DNA from: Mycolicibacterium arenosum
GTDB lineage: Bacteria > Actinomycetota > Actinomycetes > Mycobacteriales > Mycobacteriaceae
DNA length: 64,000 nt
NCBI RefSeq assembly: GCF_024320865.1
Contig: NZ_JANDBD010000007.1
Coordinates: forward strand, 62,001-126,000
Direction of reading: 5' to 3'
Below the pieces are notes generated by a model. It saw nothing but the letters and a program-made list of their open reading frames with translations. It was not told where the DNA came from and did no database searches. Positions 8,007-16,200 of the stretch are shown one piece after another. The position numbers and the translations under genes are program-made. The number at the start of each line of letters is the position of its first letter. Within the stretch, counting starts at the first letter, position 1.

Positions 8007-10331
8007 CTACCCCAACGCGTCGCCCGCCGGTCCGAGGTCCAGGAACACCGTCTCGCCGTTGGCGTCCTCGACCCCGTCGTTGTCCGTCACGACGTAGAGC
8101 CTGCCGTTGCCGGCGATCGCGAAGCCCTCCACCTTCTCCTGCACGAACCCGCGGGTGGCCTGCAGGTCGGGAAGCAGGTTGCGGGCCAACGTCTTCGGCA
8201 GCACCACCGGCGTGTTGTCCGGCTCGAACGCCTCGCCGCCGGCGGGGATCTGCACCCGGTAGATGGCCTTCACCTTCGCGTCGGGTCCGTTGAGCTTGTC
8301 GCGCTCCAGCACCAGCAGCGACCCGTCGTGCACCTGGATCTCCGACAGTCCCACCCAGTCACCGTCGACGTCGGTCTTCTCGAGTTGGTAGCCGAACCAC
8401 TCCCACTTGTCATCGGCGGGCGTGAACTTGCCGAGCCGCACCACTCCCGTGCGGTCGGTCTTGACCTCACGCTGCAGCGCCACCCAGACGTTGTCGCCGT
8501 CGACCGCGACGCCCTCCAGGCCCTGACCGCCGAGCCCCGCTGCGACGTCATCCGGCAGGGTCACGCGGTTCTCGATGGCGCCGTCGGCGGCGACGAACAC
8601 CAACTCGTTGCCCGGCCCCTCCTCACCTTCGACGGCCAGCACCCAGCCTGCTCCTGGCCGCGCCGAGACGCCCTCGACGTCCAGGGTCACGGGCTTGCCG
8701 TCCTCGGTGATCGGCAGGGCGGTGTCGATCAGCGCCGGCGTCTTCGTCAGGTCAATGCCGAGGATGCGCGCCGGCCCGTAGGCGTTGTCGGTGGCGGTGA
8801 ACAACCGGTTCTCGTCGCCGGGGTCGGCCGACAGCGCGCCCAGCGCACCCCACGAGATCGGCGCGCCGTCCACATCGCCGGAGACGATCGACGGGAACGG
8901 CGGCATACCGCCCTGTGCCGCAAAGGGTTCGCCGTAGCCGTAGACGCTGACCGACGCGCGGACGCGGGCCTCGGCGTCGTCGGCCTCCGAGGAGATCACC
9001 AGCAGGTTGCGCGCCGGGATCGGCAGCACGCCCTCGGGTCCCGGCGTGGTCGGCAGGATCTGCCGGAACACGGGAGCGGCGGGATCGCTGACGTCGTAGA
9101 CCGCCACGAAGTTGGAGCGCTCGGAGGCGATCAGCGCGGTGGGCTTCCCACCGATCGTCGTGATCGCCAGGCCTTCCGGCTCGGGACCCTTGGACTCGGC
9201 GCGGCTCTCGATGTGCAGACCGGTGCGCACCGCGAGTTGCTCGACGCTGTTGCCGGCGTCCCACACCACCTGCCCGTTGGTGTCGAAGATCGTCCAGCCG
9301 CGGGTGCCGCCCTTCCAGTCCCCCTCGTTGGCGGTGGCGAGGTGGTCGTCGTCGACCCAGCCGATCGCGTCCGGCTCGCGGGGCGTCTCGGGGATCGACC
9401 CGGTCTGGTCGATAGCGCCGTCCTCTGCGACGTCGATCCCGGAAACGGCGACGCTGCCCGCGCTGAAGATCTTCTCGACGGCGCCGCTGCGGCCGTCGAT
9501 GATCGCGACGCCGTTGTTCTCCTGCAGCGTGACCGCGACCTGACCCCGCGAGTTGATGCTGACGTACTCGGGCTCGAGATCCTCAGGGGTGTCGAGGCCC
9601 GCGGCCCGAGCGGCCTCGACGTCGAAATCGACCCTGCGAGGCTTCCAGGTGTTCGGCGCCCCCTCGAGGTCGAGGAGTTGCACGAATCCCGTTGGGGGCT
9701 GCGGCAGGTCGCCCTCCTCCTTGCCGGGCGGGGTGAACTCCTCGTCGCGCTGGTTCTCCATGGCGATCGCGGCGAACCCGCCGTCCCTACTGATCGCGAT
9801 CGAATCCGGCTGGCCGCCGAGGTCGATGCTTTGGACGCGGGTGCGGTCCCTGACGTTGACGACGTCGAGGCGGCCGGACGGTTTGGGGAAGTCACCACCG
9901 GTCGTGTCGACGACGACGAGCACGACGTCGCCGACGGCGGCCACGGAGGTGGGCTGGTCGTCGGCGTCGCCGAGTTCGGTGAGCGGGAGTGTCCCGTTGG
10001 CAAGGGGTTTCGCGGGATCGCGGATGTCGAGGAAGCCGATGCGCTTGGCGGCCGCGTCGGTGTAGATCAGCGTGTTGCCGTCGGGGGTGACGGTGGAGAT
10101 CTCGGCGACGGTCTCCTCGTCGGCGGGCGCGGCGTTGGGCCGGTTCAGATACACCGGGAAGGTCGCCGTCCGGTGGTAGCGCTCGCCTGCGGGGATGTTG
10201 AAGTCGATCGGCGAGGTCGCGCGCGGGGTGTCGGCAGTGCCGTCCGGTTCCGCGGTCTCGGTGCCGCAGGCCGTCAGGGCCAGGGCCGCGATCGTCGTCA
10301 GTACGGCTGCGCGACGCAGGTTCGCCGTCAT
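8007..10331 (-). CDS. Secreted lipoprotein with phytase/esterase-like beta-propeller
   Basis: A 774-aa exported lipoprotein. I chose the ATG at 10331 because a good ribosome-binding site (AGAGGTGAC) precedes it and it is followed directly by the lipoprotein signal MTANLRRAAVLTTIAALALT and the lipobox Cys in TACGT; the frame is open further upstream but that part has no signal peptide. The mature part shows repeated propeller-blade segments (FLDIRDPAKPLANG, FVQLLDLEG, VAVYDVSDPAAPVFRQ) of the choice-of-anchor I type in the first half, and a C-terminal esterase-like region of the phytase family (LEGVAVDGDNVWVALQ, KVEGFAIAGNGRLYVVTDND). It may bind or hydrolyse phosphoesters at the cell surface. 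It is divergent from the LLM oxidoreductase gene across a 138-bp region. Confidence 0.82.
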   Translation of the reverse strand: MTANLRRAAVLTTIAALALTACGTETAEPDGTADTPRATSPIDFNIPAGERYHRTATFPVYLNRPNAAPADEETVAEISTVTPDGNTLIYTDAAAKRIGFLDIRDPAKPLANGTLPLTELGDADDQPTSVAAVGDVVLVVVDTTGGDFPKPSGRLDVVNVRDRTRVQSIDLGGQPDSIAISRDGGFAAIAMENQRDEEFTPPGKEEGDLPQPPTGFVQLLDLEGAPNTWKPRRVDFDVEAARAAGLDTPEDLEPEYVSINSRGQVAVTLQENNGVAIIDGRSGAVEKIFSAGSVAVSGIDVAEDGAIDQTGSIPETPREPDAIGWVDDDHLATANEGDWKGGTRGWTIFDTNGQVVWDAGNSVEQLAVRTGLHIESRAESKGPEPEGLAITTIGGKPTALIASERSNFVAVYDVSDPAAPVFRQILPTTPGPEGVLPIPARNLLVISSEADDAEARVRASVSVYGYGEPFAAQGGMPPFPSIVSGDVDGAPISWGALGALSADPGDENRLFTATDNAYGPARILGIDLTKTPALIDTALPITEDGKPVTLDVEGVSARPGAGWVLAVEGEEGPGNELVFVAADGAIENRVTLPDDVAAGLGGQGLEGVAVDGDNVWVALQREVKTDRTGVVRLGKFTPADDKWEWFGYQLEKTDVDGDWVGLSEIQVHDGSLLVLERDKLNGPDAKVKAIYRVQIPAGGEAFEPDNTPVVLPKTLARNLLPDLQATRGFVQEKVEGFAIAGNGRLYVVTDNDGVEDANGETVFLDLGPAGDALG

Positions 10332-10469
10332 GTCACCTCTTCGGTTGTCGGCTGTGAGCGGCACGAGCATTCCGTGCGGAGGTGAACGCTCGGTGACCGG
10401 CGGGCAGACGAGAGAGGTGAGTGCTGACGCCGGCGTCAGCAGTCGCGGGAAAACGGGTATGCGCCCGAC

Positions 10470-11444
10470 ATGACGGTCATCGGATTCCACTGCTCACACG
10501 AGCAGATCAGCCCCGGACGGTTGCTGCGCGACGTCCAGCACGCCGAACGCGCGGGGTTCACCGCGGGGATGTCGTCGGACCACTTGAGTCCGTGGAGCGT
10601 GCGGCACAACGAATCGGGCTTCGCCTGGTCGTTCCTCGGCGCGGCGCTCGCCACGACCAACCTGCCGTTCGGCGTCGTCAACGCGCCGGGACAGCGGTAC
10701 CACCCGGCGATCATCGCCCAGGCGATCGCGACGCTCGCGGAGATGTTCCCCGGCCGGTTCTGGGCGGCGCTCGGTTCCGGCGAGGCGTCCAACGAACGCG
10801 TCACCGGCGAGGCGTGGCCGCGCAAGGAGGTCCGCGACGCGCGCCTCGTCGAGTGCGTCGACGTCATCCGCCGCCTGCTCCGGGGTGAGGAGGTCAGCCA
10901 CGACGGCCTCGTCCACGTCAACCGGGCGCAACTCTGGACGCTGCCCGACGGGGTACCCGACCTCGTCGGCCCCGCCGTCACGCCGGAGACCGCCGCGCGG
11001 CACGCCGCGTGGGCCGATGGTCTGATCACCGTCAACCAGCCGGCGGACGTGCTGCAGAAGGTCCTCGACGCGTACCGCGACGCGGGCGGTCGCGGTCCGG
11101 CGCGGTTGCAGATCCATCTCAGCTGGGCGCCCACCGAGGACGAGGCGACCGCCATCGCCCACGACCAGTGGCGCAACAACGTGTTCGCTCCCCCGGTGTC
11201 CTGGGACCTGGAGACGGTCGAGGCGTTCGACGTCATCGGCGAGACGGTGACGTCCGAGCAGGTGGCGAAGTCGGTGCGGATCTCCGCCGACCTCGGTCAG
11301 CACGCGGCGTGGTTGGCGGAGTACGTGGAGCAGGGCTGGGACGAGCTGTACCTGCACTTCGTCGGCCAGCACCAGGCCGACTTCATCGACGCCTTCGGCG
11401 CTCACGTCCTGCCGCAGCTCGCGCCGACGGCGGTGCACGCATGA
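10470..11444 (+). CDS. LLM-class flavin-dependent oxidoreductase (non-F420 subgroup)
   Basis: A 324-aa luciferase-like (LLM) TIM-barrel protein. The N-terminus TVIGFHCSHEQISPGRLLRD, the AERAGFTAGMSSDH strand, ALGSGEASNERVTGEAWP near residue 107 and the middle segment GPAVTPETAARHAAWADG are typical of the subgroup annotated as non-F420 flavinoid oxidoreductases, which sits beside trehalose or amylase genes in actinobacteria. It should bind FMN or a related flavin. Its stop overlaps the start of the GH13 gene by four bases (ATGA), implying coupled translation, although the biochemical link between the two is unknown. Promoter elements would lie in the short divergent region shared with the lipoprotein gene. 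Confidence 0.85.
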   Translation: MTVIGFHCSHEQISPGRLLRDVQHAERAGFTAGMSSDHLSPWSVRHNESGFAWSFLGAALATTNLPFGVVNAPGQRYHPAIIAQAIATLAEMFPGRFWAALGSGEASNERVTGEAWPRKEVRDARLVECVDVIRRLLRGEEVSHDGLVHVNRAQLWTLPDGVPDLVGPAVTPETAARHAAWADGLITVNQPADVLQKVLDAYRDAGGRGPARLQIHLSWAPTEDEATAIAHDQWRNNVFAPPVSWDLETVEAFDVIGETVTSEQVAKSVRISADLGQHAAWLAEYVEQGWDELYLHFVGQHQADFIDAFGAHVLPQLAPTAVHA

Positions 11445-13114
11445 GGAGGATCGAGACCGGCGACCTGTGGTGGAAGAACGCCGTCTTCTACTGCGCCGAC
11501 ATCGAGACGTTCTACGACTGGAACGGCGACGGCACCGGCGACATCCGCGGTATGACCGAACGCCTGGACTACCTGTCCGATCTCGGCGTGACGTGTCTGT
11601 GGCTCATGCCGTTCTATCCGACCGCCCGCAGGGACGACGGCTACGACATCACCGACTTCTTCGGCGTCGACCCGCGGCTGGGCACCCTCGGCGACTTCGT
11701 CGAGCTGGTGCGCACGGCCAAGTCGATGGGGATCCGGGTGATCATCGACTTCGTCATGAACCACACCTCCGACGCGCACCCGTGGTTCAAGTCGGCCCGA
11801 CGAAGTAAGGACGATCCCTACCGCGACTACTACGTGTGGACCGACACCGAGCCCCCGGACACGTCCAAGGACGTGGTGTTCCCCGATCAGGAGGACAGCC
11901 TGTGGGAGCTCGATCCGAAGACGAACGAGTGGTACCTGCACCACTTCTACAAGCATCAGCCCGACCTGAACATCGCCAATCCCGAAGTGCAGGAGGAGAT
12001 CTCGCGAACGCTGGGCTTCTGGCTGGCCCTCGGCGTGTCCGGGTTCCGGGTCGACGCGGTGCCGTTCCTGTTCGCGAAGGACGGCGCGCCCGGCGATCCG
12101 GGTGCGTTCGATCCGTTCGAATACCTCGGCGACGTCCGCAACTTCGTCACCCGCCGCGTCGGCGACGCGGTTCTGCTCGGCGAGGTGAACGTCCCCTACA
12201 AGGACCAGAAGCAGTTCTTCGGTGGAGCCGACGGCGACGGCCTGAACATGCAGTTCGACTTCATCGGCATGCAGAGCATCTATCTGTCGCTCGCGCGCGG
12301 CGATGCGCGGCCGCTGGCCAAGGCACTGCGTCAGCGCCCCGGCCTGGACGTGACCAGCCAGTGGGCCAACTTCGTGCGCAACCACGACGAGCTGACCCTC
12401 GACAAGCTGAGTGACGTTGAGCGGCAGGAGGTTTTCGACGCGCTCGGACCCGACCCCGACATGCAGCTCTACGACCGCGGGCTGCGTCGGCGGCTGCCCG
12501 CCATGGTCGGCGGCGACGAGCGCCGCATGCGGATGGTGTACTCGCTGGCGTTCTCTTTGCCCGGCACGCCGGTGCTGTTCTACGGCGAGGAGATCGGCAT
12601 GGCCGAGAACCTCGAGATCCCCGGTCGGCTGGCCGTCCGCTCACCGATGCAGTGGACGGGCGGCGCGAACGGCGGCTTCTCGACCGCGGCGAAGCGGCGC
12701 GTCGTCCGGCCCGTGACCGACGGGCTGTTCGGACCGGAGCGCGTGAACGCCGCCGATCAGCGCCACGACCACGGCTCGTTCTGGTGGTTCATCCGCGACC
12801 TGATCTACACCTACCGTCAGCAACCCGAGATCGGCTGGTCGACGGCCACGATCCTGAAGCAACCGAACCGGGCCGTGCTGGCGCACGTACTGCGCGAGGA
12901 GTCGGGGTGGCAGCTGGTCGCGCTGCACAACTTCGGCGCCGACGGGTGCCTGGTGTCGATCGAGCTCGAGGACGCCCCGCCGGGCTCGATCCTCGTCGAT
13001 CTGCTCGACGGCCTCGCCGAATACCCGCTGGACAAGGGCCTCGCCGAGTTGGAGCTGGACGCCTACGGCTACCGGTGGCTACGCCTGATCCGACCCGGCG
13101 ACGAGCCGATCTGA
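11441..13114 (+). CDS. GH13 alpha-amylase family enzyme (trehalose synthase-like)
   Basis: A 557-aa glycoside hydrolase family 13 protein. The (beta/alpha)8 barrel carries the conserved regions DFVMNHTSDAHPWF (region I), GFRVDAVPFLF with nucleophile Asp205 (region II), LLGEVNV with acid/base Glu248 (region III) and FVRNHDE with Asp316 (region IV). The N-terminus WWKNAVFYCADIETFYDWNG and the sequence around GTGDIRGMTERLDYL are close to trehalose synthases and alpha-glucosidases. The start overlaps the LLM gene; other in-frame starts upstream lie inside that gene and are rejected. The product is cytoplasmic and probably isomerises or hydrolyses small alpha-glucans. Without maltokinase or TreS partner genes nearby, the exact reaction is not settled. 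Confidence 0.9.
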   Translation: MRRIETGDLWWKNAVFYCADIETFYDWNGDGTGDIRGMTERLDYLSDLGVTCLWLMPFYPTARRDDGYDITDFFGVDPRLGTLGDFVELVRTAKSMGIRVIIDFVMNHTSDAHPWFKSARRSKDDPYRDYYVWTDTEPPDTSKDVVFPDQEDSLWELDPKTNEWYLHHFYKHQPDLNIANPEVQEEISRTLGFWLALGVSGFRVDAVPFLFAKDGAPGDPGAFDPFEYLGDVRNFVTRRVGDAVLLGEVNVPYKDQKQFFGGADGDGLNMQFDFIGMQSIYLSLARGDARPLAKALRQRPGLDVTSQWANFVRNHDELTLDKLSDVERQEVFDALGPDPDMQLYDRGLRRRLPAMVGGDERRMRMVYSLAFSLPGTPVLFYGEEIGMAENLEIPGRLAVRSPMQWTGGANGGFSTAAKRRVVRPVTDGLFGPERVNAADQRHDHGSFWWFIRDLIYTYRQQPEIGWSTATILKQPNRAVLAHVLREESGWQLVALHNFGADGCLVSIELEDAPPGSILVDLLDGLAEYPLDKGLAELELDAYGYRWLRLIRPGDEPI

Positions 13115-13172
13115 CGTCCCCCGCGACCCCCTCTGACCCGCAGTGAGATGCGTCGCTGAGCGCTCTCGCCGG

Positions 13173-13189
13173 GTGACGATTACGTTAAC
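13173..13189 (+). promoter_or_regulatory. Possible GlnR box upstream of the GltB-like operon
   Basis: GTGAC-GATTAC-GTTAAC matches the two-half-site layout reported for actinobacterial GlnR boxes (GTNAC, six bases, GNAAC-like), with one weak position in the second half. It lies about 87 bp upstream of the GTG start of a glutamate synthase-like gene, a logical nitrogen-control target. The bases are visible; binding is inference and the match is short enough to arise by chance. Confidence 0.35.
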
Positions 13190-13275
13190 CTTAGGTGTTT
13201 GCGCTGGCCCAAGCTCAACGACGAGGCCCCCAGGGCGGTGTTGTGTGCTGAGGACGTGCAAAGGGGAATCGTCGA

Positions 13276-16200
13276 GTGTCGGGACTGTACGACCCTGATC
13301 AGGAGAAGAGCAGCTGCGGCGTCGGGTTCCTGACCCGCAAGGACGGCCGCCAGACCCACGAGGTCATTCAGAAGCTCCACGAGGCGCTGTGCGCCGTCCC
13401 GCACCGCGGCGGCATGTCCTCGGAGGGCGTCGGCGACGGCGCGGGCGTCAACCTGGACCTCTCGCTGCGCTTCTTCCGCAAGGTCACCGGGCGCTCCGAC
13501 CTCGACCTCGGCAGCTTCGGCGTCGGCAACTTCTTCCTGCCCAACGATCCGGCCTTCCACGCCGAGGCCGAGACCGTCATCCGCGAGGCGCTGGCCGCGC
13601 AGGGCTTCGACATCCTGGTGGAGCGCGACGTGCCCGTCGACGAGACCGCGATCCGGCCCGCCGCGATCAAGTACCAGCTGCCCGTCCGCCAGTGGGTGTT
13701 CGCGACGGGCAACGGCGGCCCGCTGTCCGACCGCAGCATTCACGACGCCCTCATGGCGATCGAGGAGGTCGCCTACACGCGACCGCAGTTGCGGGGCCTG
13801 TACCCGCTGTCGCTGAGCGCTCGCACCCAGGTGCTCAAGGGCCGGCTCAACTCCAACGAGGTCGTCCCCTACTTCAGCGATCTGTCCGACCCGCGGATGG
13901 AAGTGCACTCGATGTTCTTCCACACCCGGTTCTCCACCAACACCGAACCCAATGCCACGATGGCGCAACCGTTTCGGTTGATGGCCCACAACGGCGAGCT
14001 GAACACAGACAAGAAGAACCGGCTCTCCGACAACGCCGTCGCGCTGGCCCGCAACCGCGAGATCATCCGGCCCTACGGGCAGTCCGACAGCTGTCGACTC
14101 GACCAGACCCTGCAGAACCGCGTCCTGGAGGACGACCTCGACCTGGTCACCGCCGTCGTCGCGATGATGCCGCCCGCGTGGGAGAACGACCCGACGCTGT
14201 CGCCCGAGGTGCGGGCCATGCTGGAGTTCTTCAGCCTCTACGAGGAGAAGAACGACGGCCCCGCGGCGCTGATCTTCGGCGACGGCCGCTACATCGGCGC
14301 GCGGCTCGACCGGCTGGGGCTGCGCCCGCTGCGCACCGTTGAGACCGCGGAGTACCTCGGTGTCATGTCCGAGGCCGGGCAGCTGTACTTCCCGCCCGAG
14401 GAGGTGACCAAGCGCGGCCGCATCGAGGCCGGCGGCATGCTGTACTACGACCACTCGCGTCGCCGGACGTTCGGCACCACCGAGGCGCTGGAAATGCTTG
14501 CCGCGCAGCAGGACTACCGCAGCATGGTGGCCGAGGCCCGCGTTAACCTCGGCGACCTGCCCGCCGTCCCGCCGGAGGGTCAGCTGTCACCGGCCCGCTA
14601 CAACGGCGACCTGAACCGCTACCAGCGCTACGTGGCGTACTCGCTGAATCAGGAGAGCTTCAAGTTCCTGATGGACCCGATGCTCGCGACGGGCCAGGAG
14701 AAGATCTCCGCGATGGGCTACGGCGCCGCGATCAACGCGCTGTCCAATCACGAGGGCGGTATCGCGCGGTACTTCTCGCAGCGGTTCGCCCAGGTGACCA
14801 ACCCGCCGCTGGACAGCATCCGCGAGGCCGACGGGATGACGCTGCGGGTCGCGCTGGGCGCCAAGCCCAACAGCGGTGCGCCACCGGCCCCGCAGATCAT
14901 GATCCAGACGCCGATCCTCACGCACCTGGACATGCTGAAGATCCGCGATCAGAAGCAGACGCCGGTGAAGCGGTTCGGCAGCCGGTACCGCGTCGTGCTC
15001 AACGACGGCGAGGCCAACTCCACTGCGTTGATCAAGGGCATCGACGACCTCTGCGATGAGGTCGAGGCGTTCGCCCGTGACACCGGCGGCATCGCCGTCG
15101 TCTCCGACCGGCACGTGTCCAGTGAACTCGCTGCGATGCCGATGACCATCGTCATCTCGGCCATCAACCAGCGGCTCATCGAACAGGGCCTGCGCCGCCG
15201 GGTGTCGGTGATCGTGGAGAGCGGTCAGGTCTGCTCGTCGCACCACGTCGCGACGGTGCTCGGGTTCGGCGCGTCGGCGGTCTACTCCCTCGGCGTGCAG
15301 ATGCGGGCCGAGGAGAAGTTCGGCCCCGACGAGGCCTCGATTGTCGCGGCGTTCAAGCGGTTCAAGAAGGCCGCCGAGAAGTCGCTGATGAAGACCATGG
15401 GCCGCGTCGGGCTGTGCACGGTGGAGAGCTACATCGGCGGCGAGTTCTTCGAGCCGAGCTACCTCGACACCAACGGGCCGGTGCTGGACAAGTACTTCCC
15501 CAACGTGATCTCCGTCGTCGGCGGCGTCGGCTTCCGCACGCTGTCGGACACGTCCGCCGAATGGCACGGCCGCGCACTGGAAGTCGGCGGCGAGAAGGAC
15601 CTGCCGCTGCTCGGCCTGTTCAAGGAGCGGGCGGAGGGCGCCGGACACTCCTACGGGACGACGGCGGTGCGCGGCTTCGTCGACATGACCGAGGAGGCCA
15701 TCGCGTTCGGCGACGAGGCCCGGCCCAAGAACCCGGACATGGCCGACCCGCTGTTCCTGCGTACGCTGCCGCTGCACCAGCTCGAGGGAGCGTTCGGCCT
15801 GGACGACGAGGCCTACCGCAACAACAGCTTCGAGGAGATGACGCCGCGGGCGATCAACAGCTTCGACATCACGCCGGGCTACCGCAGCTTCGTGTTCGCG
15901 ATCAACGCCGAGCGGGCGCGTCGGCCCGCGGCGCTGCGCGACGTGCTGGCGTTCCCCGCCGACGTCAACTTCGCCACCACGGCCGAGGAATTCCGTTTCG
16001 AGATGGGCCAGTTCGCGTACTTCGGCAACAACTCCTACCTGGTGCGCGGGCTGACGATCTCGCGCGTCGAGGACGAGTTCACCCTGAAGCTGAGCCACGG
16101 CCCGGAACGGCTGCAGGCGCTGGCGGACTCGCTGCTGCTGCGGTTCGGCGACGCGATCGTGGACTACGAGGTGACCGGCGACCGGTTGCGGGTGACCGCC

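Noticed and set aside
8328..10385. Long plus-strand frame opposite the lipoprotein gene
   Set aside because: Mirror frame of a gene with signal peptide, lipobox and propeller repeats; its own translation is low-complexity Arg/Asp/Val.
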